From NCBI RefSeq assembly GCF_004799345.1, contig NZ_SSMC01000004.1, positions 124,001-188,000 of the forward strand: 64,000 nucleotides of DNA. Direction: 5' to 3'. Below, one piece after another: positions 23,724 to 32,017 of this stretch (position 1 is the first letter of the stretch; each line of letters opens with the position of its first letter). This DNA is from Robertkochia marina (GTDB lineage Bacteria > Bacteroidota > Bacteroidia > Flavobacteriales > Flavobacteriaceae). The notes beneath the pieces are model-generated. The model ran no database searches, had not been told where the DNA came from, and saw only the letters and a program-made list of their open reading frames with translations. Position numbers and translations under genes: made by a program.

Positions 23724-25352
23724 TTATTTCTTTTTAAGCAGGTAATACTTACTCACCAGTCTGTCCTTGTAATTACTGTCACCCGGTGAGGCAGTGTAAT
23801 TTATGTCAAAGGTTTCCAGGAGTTCCATGGAATATTCTTCAGCAAAGATACGTTTAAATTCATCTTCCAATTCAGGACCGACAAGGACGGTGAAATCTTT
23901 TCCCTGCGCATCCGGACCGTTCTCCATTTTGGTAATATCAGGCGCGGTATGCCCCAGGTGCCAGATCATTTCGGGAGCAGGTTCGCCATAGGAATAGCGA
24001 ATTTCAGCCTTTTGTTCATAGGTGTTGATATTGTTGAATTGCGGATTGCTGTATAGCATATGGCTCAGGGGGAGTACAAAACAAACAATAGCAGCTATCA
24101 ACAGGATACTCAGGTAAAAAAGCTGCTTGAGCTCTCTTTTGTAAACATAATAAACAAAGCCTGTTCCCAGAATGAAGAGCAGCAAAGAAGCGGCTGCAAA
24201 CCAACCTTCATATCCCTTAAGCTTATCTCCGAACATCCAATAACCTCCTATCGGAAACGCCAGGCCGATCAGGGCAAGGAGCCCGAAATGCAGATATACC
24301 GGTAATTTTTCTTTTACGGTGGCACTATTCTTAAAAGACTCCACCAGGTATTCTATATAAAAGGCAGTATTTATTGCCATGGGGATAAGTACAGGTAACA
24401 AATACCTTGACTTTTTTTCAGGGATCACAGAGAGTAATATCACAGAAAAAAGTGTCCAGAACAGCGTGAATCGATACGACTTCAGATCCTGAACCCTGTT
24501 TTTCATATAAGGGTATAACAGTGCAATGAATGCCGGAAGAGTCCACATGCCACTTTGGGTAAAGAAGCTCCAGTAGTACCAGAAGGGTCTTACGTTATAA
24601 CTTGACCAGTTGGCAGTTTCTTTTGAGGTGATCTTTACAAAGGTCACAGGATCAGCGATACGCACATAGACGTACCAGGAAACCCCAATAACGATCCCGG
24701 AGATGAGAAGTCCTATGAAAGGCTTCCATTTCTTAGCGGGAATATCCTTTCTGTAAACCACTAAAACGGCCAGAAGAAAGGGCAACCATAGCGCATAGAG
24801 TGATACGGGGCCTTTACTCAGAATCGAAGCAGCAAAGAATAAGGATGCGGCCAGGGCGTATATAAAGACCCTGTTCTTCTCTAAAAACAGTTTCAGTGAA
24901 AAGTAGATAGCACCGGCCATAAAAGAATGGGTATAGATATCCCATTGCCCGTTTCTGCCCGCAAAAACGATATAGAAAGAGGTGATAAGAATAAGTCCGC
25001 TGTATAAGGCAAAGCGGGTGTTGCTTCGAATTAGAAGCGCGATGTTGTACACAAAATAGGCAAGCATGATAGCGCTTAAGGCCGCTGTAAGTCGCAGGCC
25101 AAAAAGGTTGTGAACTCCGAACACACCGGCTGAAAATGCCGTCAGCCAGGTAGGCAGCGGAGGCTTGGCATACCTGGGGTAGTCATTCATGGTCGTCAGT
25201 ATCCAGTTGTTTTCCGTGAGCATCTCCCTGGCAGTTACGAAATTCCGGGCTTCCATGATATTCACGTAGATAACGTCGAGATTAACCAGGAAGATCAGAC
25301 CTGAAACGACGAGTAATGATTGAAGTGGATATTTCTCAAGAAGTTTTATCAT
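23724..25352 (-). CDS. ArnT/PMT-type glycosyltransferase (GT39 or GT83)
   Basis: 542 residues with about 12 hydrophobic segments and a C-terminal periplasmic domain. The first periplasmic loop has EARNFVTAREMLTENNWILT followed by the PRYAKPPLPTWL element, the signature of lipid A 4-amino-arabinose transferase ArnT and related PMT_2 enzymes that move a sugar from a polyprenyl-phosphate carrier to an acceptor. Overlaps the LAB_N gene by 17 nt. With the GT2 and LAB_N genes it forms a polyprenyl-P-sugar synthesis, translocation and transfer operon (inference by analogy with arn). Confidence 0.88.
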   Translation of the reverse strand: MIKLLEKYPLQSLLVVSGLIFLVNLDVIYVNIMEARNFVTAREMLTENNWILTTMNDYPRYAKPPLPTWLTAFSAGVFGVHNLFGLRLTAALSAIMLAYFVYNIALLIRSNTRFALYSGLILITSFYIVFAGRNGQWDIYTHSFMAGAIYFSLKLFLEKNRVFIYALAASLFFAASILSKGPVSLYALWLPFLLAVLVVYRKDIPAKKWKPFIGLLISGIVIGVSWYVYVRIADPVTFVKITSKETANWSSYNVRPFWYYWSFFTQSGMWTLPAFIALLYPYMKNRVQDLKSYRFTLFWTLFSVILLSVIPEKKSRYLLPVLIPMAINTAFYIEYLVESFKNSATVKEKLPVYLHFGLLALIGLAFPIGGYWMFGDKLKGYEGWFAAASLLLFILGTGFVYYVYKRELKQLFYLSILLIAAIVCFVLPLSHMLYSNPQFNNINTYEQKAEIRYSYGEPAPEMIWHLGHTAPDITKMENGPDAQGKDFTVLVGPELEDEFKRIFAEEYSMELLETFDINYTASPGDSNYKDRLVSKYYLLKKK

Positions 25353-25968
25353 CTTGTTTTTTTAACAGCATTAGGTTTCTGATATAAATGACCGATCCCA
25401 GGGAGTGTCCCACCAGGAGTACCGGATCTTTTCTGAAAATGGCATAGGTGAAGATCAATAGTGCCCCGGTAAGACTCAACAACCAAAATCCCTTAGGCAG
25501 GCTTGATTCTTTGTGTCTTTCTGAATGGATCCATTGGTAAACAAAACGCAGGGTAAAGGTAATCTGGGCAATACTTCCCAGTAGCAGGAGCCAAAGTGGA
25601 ATATCTTCGTTTTGAAAAAGCTCGTAAACATCGTAAGTATTGTTGTTGTAACCGTAAATGACTACCATCAAAGGGAAGAACCATAGAAAGGTGCGCAACA
25701 ATTTTGGACTCTTCTGCCATTCTCCCTGCAACTGTAAATTTCTGATATAAATAAAATAGGTGAGGGTTTGCCCCAGCATTATGGCAAAGTCATCCCTGAG
25801 CCAACCATATACAAACAGGAGAAAGGAAGCCAGCAGGCTCAATTTCCAAAAAAGGGTAGGAGTGAGTACCTTTTTACTTTTTTCAGAAAGGAACCACTGC
25901 AGAAAAAGACGTCCGGAGAACAGGATCTGAGCAGTAAATCCTATGGCGTAGATCAACCAGGAATCCAT
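25336..25968 (-). CDS. Tandem LAB_N-domain membrane protein
   Basis: 210 residues made of two copies of the roughly 85-residue LAB_N domain. Copy 1 (about 1-85): GFTAQILFSGRLFLQWFLSE and the later LTYFIYIRNLQLQ. Copy 2 (about 115-205): GSIAQITFTLRFVYQWIHSE and LGSVIYIRNLMLL. Each has about three helices, so about six in total. LAB_N domains occur at the N-terminus of lipid-A disaccharide synthases and as free small proteins beside ArnC/ArnT-like enzymes, where a carrier-lipid translocation role is a reasonable but unproven idea. Two nt after the GT2 stop. Confidence 0.85.
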   Translation of the reverse strand: MDSWLIYAIGFTAQILFSGRLFLQWFLSEKSKKVLTPTLFWKLSLLASFLLFVYGWLRDDFAIMLGQTLTYFIYIRNLQLQGEWQKSPKLLRTFLWFFPLMVVIYGYNNNTYDVYELFQNEDIPLWLLLLGSIAQITFTLRFVYQWIHSERHKESSLPKGFWLLSLTGALLIFTYAIFRKDPVLLVGHSLGSVIYIRNLMLLKKQDDKTS

Positions 25969-25969
25969 A

Positions 25970-26683
25970 TTAACTCTTCTTGGCTATTTGGTAGTTGATA
26001 TACTTTTTCTTCATCCACAAATATGCAAAACAGTCCATTAAAGGCCCCAATAACCTGTTCCATAGTCCGTATTTTGCCGTTCCTGCTATCCGGGGGAAGT
26101 GTTGTACCGGAACCTGTTTGATTCTTCCGTTCTGAAGCAGGATCATGGCAGGTAAAAACCGGTGCAACCCATTAAACATCGGAATTCTCTTGGCGTAATC
26201 AGTTCGGATAACCTTCAGGGGGCATCCCGTATCGTCCATCCCATCATGGGTAAAGGCCCTGCGAATACCATTGGCTATGGTTGACGACATATTCTTCACA
26301 AACGAGTCCTGACGATTTGACCTTACACCAGTAACAAGCTCGTGATCTTTGATCTCTGAAAGCAGTAGGTTGAAATCTTCAGGGGCCGTTTGCAGATCAG
26401 AATCGATATAACCGGTAAGTGGTGTTTCAATGTGGTCAAAGCCCGCTTTAATAGCGGCGCTCAGGCCTCTGTTTTCTTTAAAAAGCAGGTATTCAAAATC
26501 TTCATTGCGCTCACAGATCCGTTCTATCAGGTCCTGACTATTGTCTTTTGAACCATCGTTAACAAATAAGATCCGTGTTTTTTTGTCAGCCACCTTGAGG
26601 TATGAAGACAGCTTTTCCTCCACTCTCAGAAGGTTGTCTTCTTCATTGTATACGGGTACAATAATGGTGAATTCGTAGTTCAT
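25970..26683 (-). CDS. Glycosyltransferase family 2, DPM/ArnC-like
   Basis: 237 residues. GT-A fold with TIIVPVYNEEDNLLRVEEKL, ILFVNDGSKDNS and the catalytic GYIDSDLQTAPEDF (D-x-D). The KENRGLSAAIKAGFDH segment is typical of dolichol/undecaprenyl-phosphate sugar synthases. Unlike ArnC or GtrB there is no C-terminal membrane pair, so it is the short soluble form. First gene of the operon with LAB_N and ArnT-like proteins; likely makes the polyprenyl-phosphate sugar donor. Confidence 0.9.
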   Translation of the reverse strand: MNYEFTIIVPVYNEEDNLLRVEEKLSSYLKVADKKTRILFVNDGSKDNSQDLIERICERNEDFEYLLFKENRGLSAAIKAGFDHIETPLTGYIDSDLQTAPEDFNLLLSEIKDHELVTGVRSNRQDSFVKNMSSTIANGIRRAFTHDGMDDTGCPLKVIRTDYAKRIPMFNGLHRFLPAMILLQNGRIKQVPVQHFPRIAGTAKYGLWNRLLGPLMDCFAYLWMKKKYINYQIAKKS

Positions 26684-26704
26684 TCAGGGCGTTTAAAATT
26701 TTTG

Positions 26705-26712
26705 CAAATGTA
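26705..26712 (-). promoter_or_regulatory. Candidate -7 promoter box TACATTTG for the GT2 operon
   Basis: Minus-strand TACATTTG followed by C, 21 nt before the ATG at 26683. Confidence 0.45.
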
Positions 26713-26727
26713 GCGTATTTCAACCGA

Positions 26728-27780
26728 TTAACGGCTTAGGTCTAACAAAATATGTGCAGCCGTGATAGGCGATGTTTGATGTGTTTCCACCAGTCTCAGT
26801 TGTTCTTCCAGTGCTGCTTTAACAGCAGGGTCCTGGTAAAATCGAAGCTTGAGTTGCTCGTCGATGGTCTGCAAAACCCATTGTCTGTTTTGTCCGGCTC
26901 GCTTTGATTGTAACCACCCGCTCTTTTGGTTCTCTTCCACGTATTTCCTGATCAGATCCCAGACCTCGGTGATACCTTCATGCTTAAGTGCAGAGGTGGT
27001 GAGCACTTCAGGAGTCCATCCGTTGTCTTTTGGAGGAAAAAGGTGAAGGGCTCTTTTAAATTCTACTCTTGCTTTTTGTGCCCTTTTAAGGTTATCGCCA
27101 TCGGCTTTATTGATCACCACCCCATCGGCCATTTCCATGATACCTCTTTTGATTCCCTGTAATTCATCTCCCGCGCCGGCAAGTTTTAACAGGAGAAAAA
27201 AATCGACCATGGAGTGTACTGCGGTCTCACTTTGACCAACCCCCACGGTTTCTATAATGATCACATCAAACCCTGCGGCCTCACATAAAATGATGGCTTC
27301 CCTGGTTTTTCGTGCCACTCCCCCCAGAGAATCACCTGCAGGGGAGGGGCGAATAAAGGCATTACTTTCCAGCACCAATTGCTGCATCCGGGTCTTGTCG
27401 CCCAGAATACTACCGCCGGAAACACCACTTGTAGGGTCTACTGCAAGAACGGCTACCCGATGCCCCTGCTCTGTAAGGTGTTTGCCAAGGCTTTCGATAA
27501 ACGTACTTTTTCCTACCCCGGGAACCCCTGTAATTCCTATTCTGACAGTTCCTGTAGCAGCCCCGATACATTTTTCAATGATCAACCTTGCTTTTTCCCG
27601 GTGTTCATTATTCCTGCTTTCAATAAGTGTAATACCCCTGCTCAAGGCTACACGGTCACCCTCCTTAATTTTACGGGCCAGCTCTTCGGGGTTGGCTGCA
27701 GCTTTTCGCAGTTGACGAATACGGGCTATGGCTTCCCGGTTGGTGTTGAAATCATCTGCATTAGATGGGGTTTTGTCCAT
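26728..27780 (-). CDS. meaB: Methylmalonyl-CoA mutase-associated GTPase MeaB
   Basis: 350 residues, G3E/SIMIBI-class P-loop GTPase. Walker A GVPGVGKSTFIESLG, AVLAVDPTS, switch II IIIETVGVGQSE and base-recognition NKADGDN are visible, with the C-terminal dimerisation arm. MeaB protects and reloads the B12 cofactor of methylmalonyl-CoA mutase. The mutase is not in this window, but a cobalamin adenosyltransferase at 43240-43815 fits the same pathway. Monocistronic, with its own -7 box. Confidence 0.94.
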   Translation of the reverse strand: MDKTPSNADDFNTNREAIARIRQLRKAAANPEELARKIKEGDRVALSRGITLIESRNNEHREKARLIIEKCIGAATGTVRIGITGVPGVGKSTFIESLGKHLTEQGHRVAVLAVDPTSGVSGGSILGDKTRMQQLVLESNAFIRPSPAGDSLGGVARKTREAIILCEAAGFDVIIIETVGVGQSETAVHSMVDFFLLLKLAGAGDELQGIKRGIMEMADGVVINKADGDNLKRAQKARVEFKRALHLFPPKDNGWTPEVLTTSALKHEGITEVWDLIRKYVEENQKSGWLQSKRAGQNRQWVLQTIDEQLKLRFYQDPAVKAALEEQLRLVETHQTSPITAAHILLDLSR

Positions 27781-27823
27781 AACAAAGAGTGAATATTAAC
27801 AAGGATGTTTTCAAAATTTACAA

Positions 27824-27831
27824 CAAATTTA
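27824..27831 (-). promoter_or_regulatory. Candidate -7 promoter box TAAATTTG for meaB
   Basis: Minus-strand TAAATTTG, 43 nt before the ATG at 27780. Confidence 0.4.
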
Positions 27832-27888
27832 ATAATTCGTTCATAGCCCGCTCGGGACAATCACGTATCTTAATGCAAAACTTTATTT

Positions 27889-28314
27889 ATGGATACTTTA
27901 TATGAAGCAACTGCCACCACTACAGGTGGTCGGGCCGGCCATGTACAAAGCAGTGATGGACTCATCGATATGAAACTGGAGCTTCCGGAAGAACTGGGAG
28001 GAAAAGGTGGCGATTATACCAACCCTGAACAACTTTTTGCGGCGGGATACTCGGCTTGTTTTGGCAGTGCGCTTGACGCAGTAGCTAAAATGCATAAGGT
28101 AAAACTTGAAAACCCTGAGGTTACGGCAACCATAGGTATAGGAAGGCATCCTGAAGAAGATGGCTTTCTACTCAATGCGGTTCTTGATGTGTATTTACCC
28201 GGGATTGATCTTGAAACTGCCGAGATGCTCGTGGAAGAGGCTCATGAGTTATGTCCTTATTCCCGCGCCACGCGTGACAATATTGATGTAACCCTGAATC
28301 TTCTGGAAGATTAA
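27889..28314 (+). CDS. ohr: Organic hydroperoxide resistance protein (Ohr, OsmC superfamily)
   Basis: 141 residues. Thiol peroxidase that reduces organic and fatty-acid hydroperoxides using two cysteines. Both are present: AAGYSACFGSALDAVA (peroxidatic Cys, near 56) and EEAHELCPYSRATRDN (resolving Cys, near 123). The N-terminus YEATATTTGGRAGHVQSSDG is typical of Ohr rather than OsmC. Full length. No OhrR-type regulator is adjacent. Confidence 0.95.
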   Translation: MDTLYEATATTTGGRAGHVQSSDGLIDMKLELPEELGGKGGDYTNPEQLFAAGYSACFGSALDAVAKMHKVKLENPEVTATIGIGRHPEEDGFLLNAVLDVYLPGIDLETAEMLVEEAHELCPYSRATRDNIDVTLNLLED

Positions 28315-28335
28315 TAATAGGGTTCCCAGCAACCA

Positions 28336-29328
28336 CTATATCAGGTCAAAATCCAGAGTAATGCTGTTTGAGTAAACATCTCCGGGTTCAAGCACTGATG
28401 ACGGAAAATGGGTTTGATTAGGGGCGTCCGGGAAATTTTGAGGCTCCAGGCAGATAGCAGGAAAAGCAGCCGGAGTAATGTTCCTGAACTGCTCTTCGCC
28501 CAGATCAGCTGGGGTAAAGATCACCACCCCCGGTTGATTAGTGGTTAATGTCATAGAAATGCCTGTTTCCTGAGAAAAGATCTTAGCCCTGCGGTGACCC
28601 TTACTAAAGGCATATACATGATCCAGGGAAATGTGTTTAAGTACATCTCCCAGGCGTATGTCTTTCCGGAGATCGTAAGGGGTAGCCTGTAAATCTGTGA
28701 ACTTACCGGTAGGTACTTTCAGGGAATCTGTTTCCAGTAATTTATCGGCAGTCACCTTTATCTTATGGTCAACAATGCTGCCACCGCCGTTAAGGTTATA
28801 GTAATTATGATTGGTCAGGTTCAGGTGGGTGGTACGATCGGTTTTACCCCGGTAATGAATAAGGAGGGAATTGCCTTTTAATGTGTATTGCGCTTCAATC
28901 TCCAGGTTTCCGGGATAACCGCCCTCCAAATGTGCACTATGTATGGTATATATAATGTAAGGCTCTTCGCCATGATGAATTTCCTTTAATGTCCATGGTT
29001 TAAATGCCAGGGAGGCACCTCCTCCATGAAGATGAACGGGGCCGTCAGAATCCAGGATATACCGTTGGCCTTTCAGCTCAAAACCATGATCGGCTATACG
29101 CCCTGCGAAACGTCCGCAGGTGGCACCCATGAAGAATGGATTTCCTTTATATTTTTCTCCATTGGAATAACCATAAATAAGATTGCGGGTGACGTGGCTT
29201 TTATCGTTCATATATAAGGCGGTCATACTTGCTCCGTAAGGAGAGGTATGAAGTTCCAATACCCTATTTTTGATGCTGTATGCTCTCAAAAAATTATAAA
29301 TTTTAATAAAGATGAAACTTTTTTGCAA
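28336..29328 (-). CDS. Aldose 1-epimerase (galactose mutarotase)
   Basis: 330 residues. Interconverts alpha and beta anomers of aldoses. CGRFAGRIADHGFEL (substrate Arg), the catalytic NLTNHNYYNLNG (His in TNHNYYNL) and LEPQNFPDAPNQTHFPS (EPQxFPDAPN with the base Glu) are all in place. The first 15 or so residues (MQKSFIFIKIYNFLRA) precede the usual beta sandwich start and may be an extension; the -7 box at 29364 supports the start at 29328. Confidence 0.93.
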   Translation of the reverse strand: MQKSFIFIKIYNFLRAYSIKNRVLELHTSPYGASMTALYMNDKSHVTRNLIYGYSNGEKYKGNPFFMGATCGRFAGRIADHGFELKGQRYILDSDGPVHLHGGGASLAFKPWTLKEIHHGEEPYIIYTIHSAHLEGGYPGNLEIEAQYTLKGNSLLIHYRGKTDRTTHLNLTNHNYYNLNGGGSIVDHKIKVTADKLLETDSLKVPTGKFTDLQATPYDLRKDIRLGDVLKHISLDHVYAFSKGHRRAKIFSQETGISMTLTTNQPGVVIFTPADLGEEQFRNITPAAFPAICLEPQNFPDAPNQTHFPSSVLEPGDVYSNSITLDFDLI

Positions 29329-29363
29329 CGCCCGCTAAACAGCATCGTCTTTATAGTGTACAA

Positions 29364-29371
29364 CAAATGTA
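29364..29371 (-). promoter_or_regulatory. Candidate -7 promoter box TACATTTG
   Basis: Minus-strand TACATTTG, 35 nt before the epimerase ATG at 29328, in the divergent region shared with the sigma factor gene. Confidence 0.45.
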
Positions 29372-29396
29372 ATCAACCAGGAAGAAATCAACCGGA

Positions 29397-29945
29397 ATGT
29401 TTCAATCAGATCTGATCGAGAAATGTCGCAGAAACGATCGTAGGGCACAAATGCAGCTATACGACAAGTATTGTGATGCTATGTATGCGGTCTCTATGCG
29501 ATATCTCAAAGATGGTGAAGACGCCAAGGATGTGACCCAGGAGGCTTTTATCAAAGCCTTCCGGAACCTGGGGCAATTTCGTGGTGAGGTAACATTCGGA
29601 GCCTGGTTAAAACGCATTGTGATCAATAAGAGTATCGATTTTTTAAAATCAAGAGCCGGCTATCATGAATCTCTCGATGAAGGATATTTACAGGTGGCCG
29701 ATGAGGAAGGGGAAGATTGGACGGTAGACGATTCAGTCTCCGTGACACAGATCAAAGACGTCATGGAGACCCTTTCAGAAAAGTACAGGTATGTGCTGAT
29801 GCTTTATCTGATAGAAGGGTATGATCACCAGGAGATCTCAGAGATCCTGAACATCACTGAAAATACCTCCCGAACCCAGCTTTTAAGAGGGAAACGAAAA
29901 TTAAAAGACCGATTAAAACATTTACAACATGGCACAGGATATTAG
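29397..29945 (+). CDS. RNA polymerase ECF sigma factor
   Basis: 182 residues, sigma-70 family group 4. Region 2 contains AVSMRYLKDGEDAKDVTQEA and FIKAFRNLGQFRGE; region 4 has YVLMLYLIEGYDHQEISEIL then NITENTSRTQLLRGKRKLKD, the -35 recognising helix-turn-helix. It overlaps the next gene by 17 nt, so the two are translationally coupled. Similar modules in flavobacteria consist of sigma factor, one-helix membrane anti-sigma-like protein and an exported protein. Confidence 0.94.
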   Translation: MFQSDLIEKCRRNDRRAQMQLYDKYCDAMYAVSMRYLKDGEDAKDVTQEAFIKAFRNLGQFRGEVTFGAWLKRIVINKSIDFLKSRAGYHESLDEGYLQVADEEGEDWTVDDSVSVTQIKDVMETLSEKYRYVLMLYLIEGYDHQEISEILNITENTSRTQLLRGKRKLKDRLKHLQHGTGY

Positions 29946-30525
29946 AGAATTATTAAAAAATGACTCCGGAAAACAACGGGAGTCCATGCCTGCAGGTCAT
30001 CGTGAAGATTTTAAAAACCTGCTCGATCAGGAAATGCCTCAAACCGGAAACAACATTTCAATGTTCTGGTTACGCATTGCGGCAGGGTTCTTCTTTCTTC
30101 TAGCGGTTGGAACCTTTGTGTTTTACCAACAAGGAGGTAGCGGCCCTGAAGTGAATGATGGTTTTGTGAGTACACCTACTCAGCAAGAGGAAAGCGTGAA
30201 GGAGATCACCCTTGGTGACCTGTCTCCCGACCTGAGTAAGATCGAACAGTATTACACGGCCAATATTAATATGGAGCTTGCTTCCCTGGAAATGAATGAT
30301 GAAACCAGTCAGCTGGTAGATGGGTATATGAACCGATTGTCTGAACTCAACGATGAGTATAAACGCCTTACCGACGAGCTGAATGAAATCGGCCCGAACC
30401 AGCAAACCGTAGATGCCCTGATTGATAATCTTCAACTGAGATTGGATTTGTTGTACAGACTAAAAGATCAGTTAAAAGAACTTAAAGAGAACAAAAATGA
30501 AAATTTTGAATTACAAACCGTTTAA
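29929..30525 (+). CDS. Probable membrane anti-sigma-type partner
   Basis: 198 residues. A short cytosolic N-terminus (MAQDIRELLKNDSGKQRESM) is followed by one membrane helix (MFWLRIAAGFFFLLAVGTF, near 44-62) and a periplasmic part that is mainly helical: YMNRLSELNDEYKRLTDEL and ALIDNLQLRLDLLYRLKDQL. The topology and the overlap with the sigma factor indicate an anti-sigma role, but the usual ZAS zinc motif is missing. Overlaps the downstream gene by 29 nt. Position supports the call; sequence alone does not prove it. Confidence 0.75.
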   Translation: MAQDIRELLKNDSGKQRESMPAGHREDFKNLLDQEMPQTGNNISMFWLRIAAGFFFLLAVGTFVFYQQGGSGPEVNDGFVSTPTQQEESVKEITLGDLSPDLSKIEQYYTANINMELASLEMNDETSQLVDGYMNRLSELNDEYKRLTDELNEIGPNQQTVDALIDNLQLRLDLLYRLKDQLKELKENKNENFELQTV

Positions 30526-32017
30526 TATCACTTTAGTCCTGGCATTGATGTGCAGTGCAATTCTGCAGGCGCAAACCCAGACCAAGCGCTATAGTGAGAA
30601 GTTTAATGTGGATGAAGATGTTGAGGTTGCGGTGAATACTACCTATACCGACCTGATCTTCGAGACCTGGAGTCGCGATCAGGTAGAAGTGGAGGCCATT
30701 ATTGAGGTGGAAGGTATTACAGAAGAAGAGGCGGAACGCCTTTTTAAAAAATGGAATTTTAATGCCCTAGGCAATAGTGATAAGATCACTGTTTCTACCG
30801 GTTCGGGTTTTCATTTCAGAGAAAATGACAGGATGGCCTTTGCTACCACCATTCCCGGGAATGACTTTAGTTTCAATTACCAGATTGAAGTACCCGATGT
30901 AGATATGATCTTTGAAGCGCTTCCGCAGGAAATAGTTATTCCACCTATCCCGCCATTACCACCAATGCCCGGTAATATGAAGTCGTTCCAATTTGATTAT
31001 GATGCCTATAAAGCGGATGGAGAGGCTTATATGAAAGAGTGGAAAAAGCAATTTGAAAAGAACTTTGACGAAGAATACATGAAAGCTTACGAAGAGTGGG
31101 GAAAACAGGTCAAGGAGTTCTACGGGCAGGAAGAGAAGCAACGCGCTGAAATGGATAAGAATCGCGCGGAGATGGAGAAGGAGCGTGCAAAAATGCTTGC
31201 GGAGCGTCAAAAGATGAAAGAAGAGATACGCAAGGAACTCGAGGAAAATCGTGCTGAAACCCGCATTATGCTGGAAAAGGTCAGGGAAGAGGCCAGACGG
31301 GCCAGTCGTGAGGCGAGAGAAGCGGCAAAAGTATATGGCTACCGCGTTCAACCGGGATCTGATGCCAAGATCTTTTTCTATGAAAATGACGGGATGCCAA
31401 AGAATCTGAAGATCAAAAAGACCATCAGGATCAAAGCCCCGAAGGGTGCCCGTCTGAAACTTGACGTTCGCCACGGGGAAATAAAACTGGCAGAAAATTA
31501 TAAGGATATCAATGCAACCTTGTCTTACACAAGGTTGCATGCCCCTTTAGTTGATGGGAAGGATACCAGGATCAAGGCTTCGTATTCTCCTATGAAGGTA
31601 GATTACTGGAAAGAAGGAGCATTACATGTTAACTATGCCAAGGCATTAGAGCTTAAAAAGGTTCAGAATATTAATCTGTCGTCTAAATCTTCAAATGTGG
31701 TGGTTAAAGAGCTCGATGGTAATGCGATCATCAACGGTAGTTTCGGCGATCTGATCATAGAGAAGGTGAATGAGAATTTCAGCTCTCTTGATATCGTTCT
31801 GGAAAATTCAGATGCTGTACTGGTTCTTCCTTCAGGGGCCTTTGACTTCTATACCAGGGCCACCCAATCCCGTATCAGTACCCCTGCAACCTTACACCTT
31901 AAAGTCAATGAGCTGTATAACACTAAACAGATCAAAGGCTATAACAAGTCAAAGGGCAGTGGGCGTATCATTAATATTATTGCCAACTACAGCACCGTGA
32001 ATCTTAAGGGAATTTAG
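30497..32017 (+). CDS. Exported DUF4097-like protein with a long charged helix inserted
   Basis: 506 residues. N-terminal signal-like segment (FNITLVLALMCSAILQAQT), then a beta-rich part (RYSEKFNVDEDVEVAVNTTY) like the DUF4097 adhesin-type fold. A proline stretch (PPIPPLPPMP, near 152-161) leads into about 110 residues of highly charged helix (KQRAEMDKNRAEMEKERAKM, EIRKELEENRAETRIMLEKV), then the beta repeats resume (KGARLKLDVRHGEIKLAENY, NINLSSKSSNVVVKELDGNA). Third gene of the ECF module, so likely its envelope effector or sensor. Convergent 4-nt overlap with msrA. Confidence 0.75.
   Translation: MKILNYKPFNITLVLALMCSAILQAQTQTKRYSEKFNVDEDVEVAVNTTYTDLIFETWSRDQVEVEAIIEVEGITEEEAERLFKKWNFNALGNSDKITVSTGSGFHFRENDRMAFATTIPGNDFSFNYQIEVPDVDMIFEALPQEIVIPPIPPLPPMPGNMKSFQFDYDAYKADGEAYMKEWKKQFEKNFDEEYMKAYEEWGKQVKEFYGQEEKQRAEMDKNRAEMEKERAKMLAERQKMKEEIRKELEENRAETRIMLEKVREEARRASREAREAAKVYGYRVQPGSDAKIFFYENDGMPKNLKIKKTIRIKAPKGARLKLDVRHGEIKLAENYKDINATLSYTRLHAPLVDGKDTRIKASYSPMKVDYWKEGALHVNYAKALELKKVQNINLSSKSSNVVVKELDGNAIINGSFGDLIIEKVNENFSSLDIVLENSDAVLVLPSGAFDFYTRATQSRISTPATLHLKVNELYNTKQIKGYNKSKGSGRIINIIANYSTVNLKGI

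Noticed and set aside
27257-27715. 152-codon plus-strand ORF antisense to meaB
   Set aside because: Ser/Pro/Arg-rich shadow of a gene with all GTPase motifs intact.
30956-31540. 194-codon minus-strand ORF antisense to the ECF-module exported protein
   Set aside because: Low-complexity mirror of the charged helix region (Glu/Lys codons read as Leu/Phe); no family match.
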